Part shown: piece by piece, positions 53,656-60,886 of the stretch
Layout: every line of letters begins with the position of its first letter
How positions within the stretch are numbered: the first letter of the stretch is position 1
Source of the DNA: Paenibacillus taichungensis
Lineage (GTDB): Bacteria > Bacillota > Bacilli > Paenibacillales > Paenibacillaceae
Direction of reading: 5' to 3'
DNA: 64,000 nt
Assembly: GCF_013359905.1 (NCBI RefSeq)
Contig: NZ_JABMCC010000115.1
Location: 682,001-746,000 of the forward strand
The notes under the pieces: model-generated
Databases searched by the model: none
Told to the model about the DNA's origin: nothing
Seen by the model: only the letters and a program-made list of their open reading frames with translations
Translations under genes and position numbers: made by a program

Positions 53656-54762
53656 ATGAAAACAATGAAAGTAGGCATTATTGGCTGTGGTAAAATCAGC
53701 GGTATTTATATGGAGAACTGTCACCGATTTGAGGTGCTCGATCTTGTTGCGGTTGCGGATCTTGACCGGAACAGAGCAGAGGAGCAGGCAGCTGCTTATC
53801 ATGTTCCTAACGTATACACGGTAGATGAAATTTTGGCAGACCCTGAGATCGACCTGATTATCAATCTGACAATCCCTGCCGTTCATGCAGATGTATGCTT
53901 GAGAGCGCTCGAAGCAGGCAAACATGTATATGTGGAAAAACCACTCGCCGTCACACGAGAAGAGGGTCAGGCGGTTCTCGAAACAGCTAAGCGTAGAGGG
54001 CTGCTGGTAGGCTGTGCGCCAGAGACGTTCTTCGGTTCAGGAATTCAGACGGCACTCAAAGTAGTAGAGGATGGTGTCATTGGCAAACCTGTGGCCGCTA
54101 CCGCATTCATGATGAGCCGTGGGCATGAGCATTGGCATCCAGATCCGGAGTTCTACTATGCAGCCGGCGGCGGGCCGATGTTTGATATGGGGCCTTATTA
54201 CCTGACTGCGCTCGTACAATTGCTGGGACCAATCAAGTCAATTGCTGGCATGACGGGCAAAGCGATGGAACAGCGGACGATCACGAGTGAGAAAAAGCGG
54301 GGTCAGAGCATTCCTGTTGAAATTCCGACGCATGTAGCGGGATTGCTGCAATTTGAGCAGGGAGCTATCGGCACGCTGATTACGAGTTTTGACGTATTTG
54401 GCGGAAGTGTATTGCCACCGATTGAAGTATACGGCACTCATGGAACCCTACAGGTTCCTGATCCAAACACATTCGGCGGTCCAGTTCGTTACCGTTTGCT
54501 AGGTGATGAGGAATGGACTGAGGTACCCCTTCTGCCAGGATATCAGGAAAATACACGTGGCATTGGTGTTGCAGATATGGCTTATGCTGTGGGTAGCGGA
54601 CGTGCTCACCGGGCAAGTGGAGAGCTTGCCTACCATGTACTCGAAGCGATGTGGGCGTTCCATGATTCTTCGGATGAGCAGACTTTTTATAAAATGGACA
54701 GCACATGTCAGCGCCCAGCTGCACTGCCTGCAGATCTTCCATTGTACACACTTGATCAATAA
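53656..54762 (+). CDS. Gfo/Idh/MocA-family oxidoreductase
   Basis: A 368-residue member of the family with GIIGCGKISGIYMENCHRF as the nucleotide-binding start, NLTIPAVHADVCLRALEAGKHVYVEKPLAVT with the catalytic Lys, and a C-terminal substrate domain (YYAAGGGPMFDMGPYYLTALVQLLGP; the Gly-rich stretch and two Tyr probably line the sugar site). The start ATG 53656 is seven bases after AAGGGAG. It differs in sequence from the neighbouring member at 51481, so the two probably act on different intermediates of one pathway. A terminator follows directly. Confidence 0.92.
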   Translation: MKTMKVGIIGCGKISGIYMENCHRFEVLDLVAVADLDRNRAEEQAAAYHVPNVYTVDEILADPEIDLIINLTIPAVHADVCLRALEAGKHVYVEKPLAVTREEGQAVLETAKRRGLLVGCAPETFFGSGIQTALKVVEDGVIGKPVAATAFMMSRGHEHWHPDPEFYYAAGGGPMFDMGPYYLTALVQLLGPIKSIAGMTGKAMEQRTITSEKKRGQSIPVEIPTHVAGLLQFEQGAIGTLITSFDVFGGSVLPPIEVYGTHGTLQVPDPNTFGGPVRYRLLGDEEWTEVPLLPGYQENTRGIGVADMAYAVGSGRAHRASGELAYHVLEAMWAFHDSSDEQTFYKMDSTCQRPAALPADLPLYTLDQ

Positions 54763-54778
54763 TCGATTAAGTTAGAAG

Positions 54779-54818
54779 ATAGCCCTGACTCCCGATGCGA
54801 GGGAAGCAGGGCTATTTT
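54779..54818 (+). terminator. Rho-independent terminator
   Basis: ATAGCCCTG and CAGGGCTAT form the outer stem, with inner CTCCC/GAGGG pairing, followed by TTTTCATTTTAT. It ends the LacI/oxidoreductase group. Confidence 0.85.
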
Positions 54819-54846
54819 CATTTTATATAAAGGCATGATCAGGGTT

Positions 54847-55665
54847 TTAGGGTTCAAATCCAGCTTGGCTAATCCAAATTTCATGTTCCTCAAAATGCGC
54901 CTTCATTCGCTCGACTACCATTTTGTACGCCTCAGGACTGTACCAATCTTCCTTGCCCACTTGTTCATAAAGTGGCTTCATGCCAAGTCTCCGGGTTCGC
55001 TTGCCCTCACTGCCATCTCCCATGAAGTAATCATCAACGCATATACGATCAACAAGCGGCCTTAGGATGGCTGCAAAATTTTCGCTGCTGGGTAATACTG
55101 GCGCAATAGCAGCCTGTGTGGGGATACCGGCATCTCGCAGTTGTTCCAGGGCACGCAATCTGCCAGCGATTGGCGGAGCAGAAGGACTGAACTGCTTGCG
55201 GATATCATCCAGATCCGTTTCCACGGTCATGCTAACCCGGACCCGGTCACCCAACTTTTGCAGCAGATCGATATCTCGGGTCACCAATGGGCTTCGGGTC
55301 TGAACCAATATAAAATCGGGTGGATCCTCGGCCATAACTTCAAGTAAAGAACGCGTGATTTGCTCCTTATATTCAACGGGCTGATACGGATCTGTACTGG
55401 ATGACATAAAGAGAGTGACTTTACCTTTTGATTTCGCACGTTTCAGCTCTTTGGCAAACACATTGGCGGCTTCCTGTTTCACATCAACCCAGCTGCCCCA
55501 TGGTTCATTGCGAAATAAAGAGACGGGCATTTGCCTTACATAACAGTAGGAACAGCCAAAAGCGCAGCCTGTGTAGGGATTCAGCGTATGCGTATAACCA
55601 TTAAGGAACCCGGTTCCTTTGTTCAGCAATGTTTTGGGTACTTTGTATACCAAGCTGGTCTTCAT
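54847..55665 (-). CDS. SPL-family radical SAM protein (spore photoproduct lyase-like)
   Basis: A 272-residue radical SAM enzyme. The iron-sulfur cluster motif is the CxxxCxxC in GCAFGCSYCYV, near residue 34. Sequence further on (TLFMSSSTDPYQPVE, LVQTRSPLVTRDIDLL, VRVSMTVETDL) matches the SPL/Rv2578c-like subfamily rather than classical SplB, being shorter and lacking the SplB N-terminal extension. The family cuts or repairs modified nucleic acids by radical chemistry. It overlaps adaA by four bases (ATGA), so both are made from one transcript, which suggests a repair function tied to alkylation damage. Confidence 0.86.
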   Translation of the reverse strand: MKTSLVYKVPKTLLNKGTGFLNGYTHTLNPYTGCAFGCSYCYVRQMPVSLFRNEPWGSWVDVKQEAANVFAKELKRAKSKGKVTLFMSSSTDPYQPVEYKEQITRSLLEVMAEDPPDFILVQTRSPLVTRDIDLLQKLGDRVRVSMTVETDLDDIRKQFSPSAPPIAGRLRALEQLRDAGIPTQAAIAPVLPSSENFAAILRPLVDRICVDDYFMGDGSEGKRTRRLGMKPLYEQVGKEDWYSPEAYKMVVERMKAHFEEHEIWISQAGFEP

Positions 55666-56249
55666 GATTGATCACGCCTTTGTTCACGATAATTGGCAGG
55701 TGTGCTACCTGTATGTTTTCGAAATACAGTAATAAAATACGCCGGATTGGCTATGCCAACCTGGCGACCGATATCTGTAACGGTGAGCCGAGTGCTTTCA
55801 AGCAATTTCCGGGCTTGGGTGACTCTTTTTTCCTGAATATACTCCACCGGAGTTAGGCCGGTAATCCGTTTGAACACCCGATGCAGATGATATGGACTCC
55901 CGTGACTCACATTTGCAAGAATATCTAGTGTTAGAGGCTCGGCAAAATGATGTTCAATATAGTCTGTTACAACAGAAATCCATTCCTGATCGGGGATGCG
56001 CTCGCCCGTTGGTTTGCAGCGTTTGCATGGACGGAAATGTAGAGCTAATGCTTCTTCAGGGTTGTTAAATATAGTGACATTCTCATATTTGGGTGCTTTC
56101 GACTTGCAGGAAGGTCGGCAAAAGATGCCTGTTGTCTTGACACCGTAATAGAATTTACCATCAAAGCTGCTATCGTTGTGGATAATGGCATTCCACTGTT
56201 TTTCATCTATAGGAACTGAATTTGTTTGATAGGGGTTGGGACTTTCCAA
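55662..56249 (-). CDS. adaA: Ada-type methylphosphotriester methyltransferase and AraC-family activator
   Basis: About 195 residues. The Ada metal-binding domain (to about residue 85) holds four Cys in GIFCRPSCKSKAP and FRPCKRCKPTG, the zinc site whose first Cys takes the methyl group of DNA methylphosphotriesters. The AraC-type double helix-turn-helix follows (LTLDILANVSHGSPYHLHRVFKRITGLTP, TDIGRQVGIANPAYFITVFRKHTGSTP). A separate AdaB (O6-methylguanine transferase) domain is absent here. I place the start at TTG 56249, eight bases after GAGG; an ATG at 56270 overlaps a TATAAT hexamer and has a weaker site. It co-transcribes a radical SAM gene. Confidence 0.9.
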   Translation of the reverse strand: MESPNPYQTNSVPIDEKQWNAIIHNDSSFDGKFYYGVKTTGIFCRPSCKSKAPKYENVTIFNNPEEALALHFRPCKRCKPTGERIPDQEWISVVTDYIEHHFAEPLTLDILANVSHGSPYHLHRVFKRITGLTPVEYIQEKRVTQARKLLESTRLTVTDIGRQVGIANPAYFITVFRKHTGSTPANYREQRRDQS

Positions 56250-56432
56250 AAGAATCACCTCAAGTCTCATTATACCCCTGATTTATGGAGATCGACGAAG
56301 TTTCAAACAAAAAAGCAAGATATCAATATGTTGGAAATGGACATCCCTTCAATCTGGTTGAAATATAGGCTACAATGTACAGGATGGCAAGCTGTTTAAT
56401 TGTGAAATTTATTTACGAAAGAGGTAGATTGA

Positions 56433-57413
56433 ATGGTTCGTTTTGGAGTGGTAGGTACCAACTGGATTACAGAGAGGCTTCTTGAGGCCGCTGCACAAGT
56501 CGAAGGATTCGAATTGACTGCCGTGTACTCAAGAACTGAAGATAAAGCTAATGCATTTGCAGATCAATATCAGGCTGCACTTCGATTCACCAACCTCGAA
56601 GAGATGGCGACGAGTGATGGTCTTGATGCCGTGTATATTGCTACACCGAATACCTTTCATGCCGAGCAGGCAGAGTTGTTTCTGAGAAGTGGAAAACATG
56701 TACTATGCGAGAAACCTTTGGCCGCCAATGGAGTAGAGGTCCGTCGAATGATTGATACAGCGAAAGAACATGGAGTTCTGCTCATGGAGGCCATGAAATC
56801 GACCCTTGTTCCCTCGTTCAAAATGGTACAATCTCACCTACATAAAATTGGCCCTGTACGTAAATATGTGGCGAGTTACTGCCAGTACTCTTCCCGGTAC
56901 GACAAGTATAAGGAAGGAATCGTCCTGAATGCGTTCAAACCCGATCTTGCTAACGGAGCGCTAATGGATCTTGGGGTGTATTGTCTCTATCCATTGATTA
57001 CGCTATTCGGCGAGCCTAAACAAGTTCAGTCCCAGGCAATGATGCTGGAATCAGGGGTAGATGGACAAGGCAGTGTCATTCTGAATTATGATGAGATGGA
57101 AGCGGTAGTGACGTACTCCAAAATCTCCAATTCTCATGTTCCAAGCGAAATTATGGGCGAACGCGGCAGCATCCTCATTGACAAAATTGGTTCACCCGAA
57201 CATGCGGAGATACGCTACAATGATGGTACGGTGGAAAAACTCACTGCCGAGCAAATTCATCCGTCGATGTATTATGAGGTGGAGGAATTTGTCAATCTGA
57301 TTCAGCAGGGCAAAAAGGAATCGGACATGAACACGTATGAACGTTCCTATGTTACCATGCAGGTGATGGATCAAATCCGGCAGCAGATTGGTCTTGTTTT
57401 TCCTAATGATTAA
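56433..57413 (+). CDS. Gfo/Idh/MocA-family oxidoreductase
   Basis: A 326-residue member starting VRFGVVGTNWITERLLEAAAQVEGF. The Rossmann Gly pattern is GVVGTNWIT, where the usual Gly-x-Gly-x-x-Gly is altered. DAVYIATPNTFHAEQAELFLRSGKHVLCEKPLAANG carries the Lys of the family. The C-terminal half resembles glucose-6-phosphate-dehydrogenase-like and inositol-dehydrogenase-like proteins (ADLANGALMDLGVYCLYPL). It is shorter than the two members further upstream. The start ATG 56433 follows GAAAGAGG. It is not clearly in an operon with the next gene, which begins 25 bases after its stop, so co-transcription is probable. Confidence 0.9.
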   Translation: MVRFGVVGTNWITERLLEAAAQVEGFELTAVYSRTEDKANAFADQYQAALRFTNLEEMATSDGLDAVYIATPNTFHAEQAELFLRSGKHVLCEKPLAANGVEVRRMIDTAKEHGVLLMEAMKSTLVPSFKMVQSHLHKIGPVRKYVASYCQYSSRYDKYKEGIVLNAFKPDLANGALMDLGVYCLYPLITLFGEPKQVQSQAMMLESGVDGQGSVILNYDEMEAVVTYSKISNSHVPSEIMGERGSILIDKIGSPEHAEIRYNDGTVEKLTAEQIHPSMYYEVEEFVNLIQQGKKESDMNTYERSYVTMQVMDQIRQQIGLVFPND

Positions 57414-57437
57414 TTCTGGAAAGTGAGCTGAGACGAG

Positions 57438-58154
57438 ATGAGCATAGATGAGCAGAAGAGCAGAGTAGCCGGCCTGGAGCTGGCACAGATTATTTTTATC
57501 GGGCGAACCTTCGAGGAATATATGAAGATGTTTAACCTGACCGTGGAAGAAATTAAAGGTAAGTCTGTTCTCGATTGTCCAGGTGGGGCTTGTTCATTCA
57601 GCAGCCATGCGCGAGAGTGGGGTGCAGATCCCATGGCAGCGGATATTGCCTATGAACATGAGATCGGCCAACTGGAAGTGAAGGGACTTCAGGATATTGA
57701 ACATACGATGAAACAAATGGAACAAGTACAAGACAAATATAGATGGGATGATTTCGGTTCGATCCATGGCTTGGAAGAAGAACGTAGACGTGCAATCACC
57801 GACTGTGTAGCGGATATGAGACGTTTCCCTGATCGTTATGTGGCTTCTGTACTGCCGGAGTTACCTTTTGCCGATGAACAATTCGATCTGACATTGTCTG
57901 CGCATTTCCTGTTTACGTATGCAGATCGACTGGATGCCGAATTCCATCTACGGACGATCCTTGAGCTGTTGCGAGTGACCAAGCGGGAGCTGCGTATTTT
58001 TCCTACGGTAGACTTGTCTGGCAAGCGTTATGAGCATATGGATCAATTAAAGGATATACTGGAAGAACGCGGATATATTACTTCTGAAGAGAAGACTTCA
58101 TACGAATTCCAGCGAGGAGCACACACGATGCTCCATATTGTGAAATCCCGGTAA
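57438..58154 (+). CDS. Class I SAM-dependent methyltransferase-like protein
   Basis: A 238-residue protein with a motif I-like SVLDCPGGACSFSSHARE at residues 42-59 and an acidic strand end ADIAYEHE. The LPFADEQFDLTLSAHFLFTYAD segment is the usual motif II/III region, and a late LRIFPTVD strand follows. The substrate is unknown. It follows the oxidoreductase at 56433 closely and precedes an epimerase, so a role in modifying a sugar or small metabolite is possible. The start codon follows a weak GAGCTGAGACGAG site. Confidence 0.72.
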   Translation: MSIDEQKSRVAGLELAQIIFIGRTFEEYMKMFNLTVEEIKGKSVLDCPGGACSFSSHAREWGADPMAADIAYEHEIGQLEVKGLQDIEHTMKQMEQVQDKYRWDDFGSIHGLEEERRRAITDCVADMRRFPDRYVASVLPELPFADEQFDLTLSAHFLFTYADRLDAEFHLRTILELLRVTKRELRIFPTVDLSGKRYEHMDQLKDILEERGYITSEEKTSYEFQRGAHTMLHIVKSR

Positions 58155-58246
58155 AAATATCTGGATTGCAACAACACAGACAGCACTTCATTCATGAAGT
58201 TTTAGTAATATACGCATGATCAGAAGAGGTTAGGAGGTTTTATCGG

Positions 58247-59140
58247 ATGAAAAAAGTACTTATACTTGGTGGGACACGGTTCTTCGGCAAACGTCTGGTT
58301 GATCATTTACTATGGGAAGGAAAGTCTCAAATCACAGTCGCAACTCGAGGGAAAACGAATGTAGACTTTGGACCAGAGGTCAATCGGATTAAAATGGATC
58401 GTGAGGACCCGAAATCTCTTGCCGAGGTTGCGCAGACCGACATGTGGGATATTGTCTATGACAACATCTGTTACTCGCCGGATGCGGCGAAGTCGGCTTG
58501 TGAAGCTTTTGCCGGACGCACCCAAAGATACATTTTGACATCAACGCTCTCGGTATATGGAGATCCCAAACCCGGATTTACCGAAGCAGATTTCGATCCA
58601 TACACCTACCCGGTGCAATACGGAAGCCACGAAGATTTCTCCTACGGCGAGGGTAAACGTCTAGCGGAAGCTGTGTTTTTCCAGGAAGCGGATTTCCCAG
58701 TGGCGGCGATGCGCATTCCAATTGTACTCGGGATTGATGATTACACGCGAAGACTTCATTTTCATATTGAACATGTGCAAAAAGGAAAACCTATCGGTAT
58801 GCCCAATCCGAACGCCGAAATTGGATTTATCAATTCCACCGAAGCCGCGAGATTTCTGGCTTGGCTTGGACATTCATCGATTACAGGACCTGTGAATGCA
58901 GCGTCCAAAGGGACGATAACACTTTCCGCCATGATGCATCTGATCGAAACGGTAACAGGCATGCAATCTCAGGTACTGACCGAAACGATCAAAGAGGACA
59001 TGTCACCCTTTGGAATTTCGGAATCCTGGACAATGGATACATCCAAAGCAGAGCAGGCGGGATATACGTTCGAAGCATTAATGGATTGGTTCCCTGGTCT
59101 GGTTCGGGAAGTCGCTCTGGCTCTTCAATCCGAGGGATAA
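58247..59140 (+). CDS. NAD-dependent epimerase/dehydratase-family protein
   Basis: A 297-residue extended short-chain dehydrogenase. The nucleotide-binding start VLILGGTRFFGKRLVDHLL, the YILTSTLSVYGD strand and the YGEGKRLAE stretch, with catalytic Tyr and Lys (YxxxK), are visible. The C-terminal domain is short for UDP-sugar epimerases. Substrate unknown. The TAA stop codon is completed by the terminal bases of a MITE-like element (59137-59323), so the original C-terminus may have differed. The start ATG 58247 follows AGGAGG. Confidence 0.86.
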   Translation: MKKVLILGGTRFFGKRLVDHLLWEGKSQITVATRGKTNVDFGPEVNRIKMDREDPKSLAEVAQTDMWDIVYDNICYSPDAAKSACEAFAGRTQRYILTSTLSVYGDPKPGFTEADFDPYTYPVQYGSHEDFSYGEGKRLAEAVFFQEADFPVAAMRIPIVLGIDDYTRRLHFHIEHVQKGKPIGMPNPNAEIGFINSTEAARFLAWLGHSSITGPVNAASKGTITLSAMMHLIETVTGMQSQVLTETIKEDMSPFGISESWTMDTSKAEQAGYTFEALMDWFPGLVREVALALQSEG

Positions 59141-59323
59141 ATTGAACTAAGAATATTTACGCTTGCCACTCCGATGCCAGAACAACCTTCCGATCGCTGT
59201 TATCCCCAGATTTTTTGGATTCCCTTTTTCAAAGGGGAAAATCCGAGGATAAAGGCGAACGCTCCGCTTCTTCAGATTATTTCTGTCCTCTACGTTCTTG
59301 TGTAAATGCTTAGTTCAATTTAT
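59137..59323. mobile_element. MITE-like element with terminal inverted repeats and TA ends
   Basis: ATAAATTGAACTAAG at 59137-59151, followed by ATTTACGC, is matched in inverse at 59300-59323 (GTGTAAATGCTTAGTTCAATTTAT): 15 identical terminal bases and a near-match of nine more. The inside forms a long imperfect palindrome with a central hairpin: TTATCC and GGATAA as outer arms, GGATT and AATCC inner, about 59199-59257. AATTGAAC at the left is preceded by TA and GTTCAATT at the right is followed by TA, compatible with a TA target-site duplication. It codes for nothing. It has no transposase. Confidence 0.6.
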
Positions 59324-59358
59324 ATAAATTCCATATATATATAAGAGGTACATTTCAT

Positions 59359-59404
59359 AAAAAAGGACGCAATCAGAGAGATATTCTCCGATGCGTCCTG
59401 TTTG
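59359..59404 (-). terminator. Rho-independent terminator of the LacI-family gene
   Basis: AGGACGCA (59364-59371) and TGCGTCCT (59392-59399) form the stem. On the minus strand six T follow directly. It lies downstream of the regulator at 59466-60476 and just past the MITE-like element. The remaining sequence to 59465 shows no gene. Confidence 0.75.
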
Positions 59405-59465
59405 TATTTGCTTCAACAAAACAGTTTCTCTCAAGTCAGGGTTGGTCTACGACTGATTTTCCTCT

Positions 59466-60476
59466 TTATTCGCAAGGTACAGAGGCCGAAGCGCGAATAC
59501 GCAGCTCCGATGGCATAATGACGGTCTGTGGTTCCTCAGGAGCCTTACCTTCAATTCGGTCGATCAGCATCTGCATGCCGATGGCACCAAAATCATAGGC
59601 AGGCTGTGCAGCAACCGTGAGAAAGGGATCAAAGGCAGAAGCCAGATCGAGGTCATCAAAACAGACGACCGAGATATCTTCAGGCACACGCAGCCCCCGT
59701 TTACGTAAAAGTCGAATGACGCCAATGGCGAGCATGTTATTTGCTGCAAATATGGCTGTAGGTTTGTGTTGATGTGCAAGTAAACTGTCGATACCCACTT
59801 CATCGCTGAAATCCCGGTAGCCTGTTCGAAGGATTAAGCCTTCGTCAAAGGGCAACTCGGCTTCCCGGAGTCCCTCCATATATCCTTCTTCTCGCAGCCG
59901 CGCAGTCGAAACCTCGGAAGAACCATTAACCAGAGCAATGTAGCGATGACCCAGATTCGTCAGATATCGAATCAATTGAAGCGCCCCATCTCGGCTGTCC
60001 CCAGCGATAACGTCAGATGTGATTCCCGGGACAGTGCGGTCCAAAATAACAAACGGAATGTTACGTTCCTGCAGCTGCTTCAAGTGATTCAGCGAGCGGT
60101 CCCCTGCAGGTGCAAACAGTACACCATCGACGCGAGTAGACAGAATGGTTTCCACATAATTTTTCTCCTTGTCGTAATCCTCGTCGCTATTGCTGAACAA
60201 GAGGCGGTAACCACGCAGATTGGCAGCATCCTCAGCCCCCCGGGCCAGCGTTGTATAGAAGGGGTTGGTAATATCCGTAATCAATAATGACAGCATCTGA
60301 GTCCGTTGCAGCACAAGACTGCGCGCATTCGAATTGGGTATGTAACCAAGTTCTTCGATGACCTGTTGTACACGCTCGCGTGTAGCCGGGCTAATACGAC
60401 CTGTTTGATTAATGACTTTAGAGACGGTCATGGCGGAGACGTTGGCTTTTTTGGCAATATCATAAATGGTAATCAA
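59466..60476 (-). CDS. LacI-family transcriptional regulator of the fucose locus
   Basis: A 336-residue repressor-type protein. The helix-turn-helix is ITIYDIAKKANVSAMTVSKVINQTGRIS, followed by the ELGYIPNSNARSLV hinge. The effector domain is of periplasmic-binding type (LLITDITNPFYTTLARGAEDAA, GVLFAPAGD, FAANNMLAIGVIRLLRKRGLRVPEDISVVCFDDLD). The start is a TTG at 60476 with a GAAAGG site ten bases away. It is divergent from fucI, and a 22-base operator lies between the two genes, overlapping the putative fucI promoter. It should therefore repress fucI and the kinase gene until the sugar is present. Confidence 0.92.
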   Translation of the reverse strand: MITIYDIAKKANVSAMTVSKVINQTGRISPATRERVQQVIEELGYIPNSNARSLVLQRTQMLSLLITDITNPFYTTLARGAEDAANLRGYRLLFSNSDEDYDKEKNYVETILSTRVDGVLFAPAGDRSLNHLKQLQERNIPFVILDRTVPGITSDVIAGDSRDGALQLIRYLTNLGHRYIALVNGSSEVSTARLREEGYMEGLREAELPFDEGLILRTGYRDFSDEVGIDSLLAHQHKPTAIFAANNMLAIGVIRLLRKRGLRVPEDISVVCFDDLDLASAFDPFLTVAAQPAYDFGAIGMQMLIDRIEGKAPEEPQTVIMPSELRIRASASVPCE

Positions 60477-60529
60477 TAGGATCTAACCTTTCCGCAACAT
60501 AGTCTTTCCATTCTATAGGATAATGCCGA

Positions 60530-60578
60530 TTGACAGCAAGATAGGCTCATGCTATCTTAGGGTTACCGATAACCCTAA
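60530..60578 (+). promoter_or_regulatory. fucI promoter with overlapping LacI-type operator
   Basis: TTGACA (60530-60535), 17 bases, TATCTT (60553-60558). The operator at 60557-60578 has 9-base arms TTAGGGTTA and TAACCCTAA around a CCGA spacer, with the central CG of LacI-family sites. It covers the -10 edge and the expected start of transcription. The remaining stretch to 60886 holds the cre-like site at 60706 and no gene. Confidence 0.72.
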
Positions 60579-60705
60579 TCATAAAAAAGTTGATTTATTT
60601 CAGTCTAACCGCTCTTCATTTTTGCTCACATCGCTTCCTTCACACTCCATAACAGGACAGCATAACGGAGTCAATAATATAGAGCGGTTTATTTAATCAA
60701 GCATT

Positions 60706-60719
60706 TGTAAACGCATTCA
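60706..60719. promoter_or_regulatory. cre-like site in the fucI leader
   Basis: TGTAAACGCATTCA matches the CcpA cre consensus at all but one fixed position. Being downstream of the promoter it could act as a roadblock during catabolite repression. Confidence 0.5.
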
Positions 60720-60886
60720 TAGTAAGAAAAAGAACTGACCGTTGGCATGCAATGGTAGTGTATTTCCTCGGGTATCGGTGAACAGAAGGAATCAAAATTC
60801 CTAAATAGCCCCATCAAATTGCATACGGACAAGTCACAAGTCATTCGTACCTATTCTATGAAACCATTGAAGGAGGACGTTTTAGT

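Noticed and set aside
56260..56275. ATG at 56270 as adaA start
   Set aside because: The ATG lies inside a TATAAT hexamer and has a poor ribosome site; TTG 56249 is better spaced from GAGG, although the choice is not certain.
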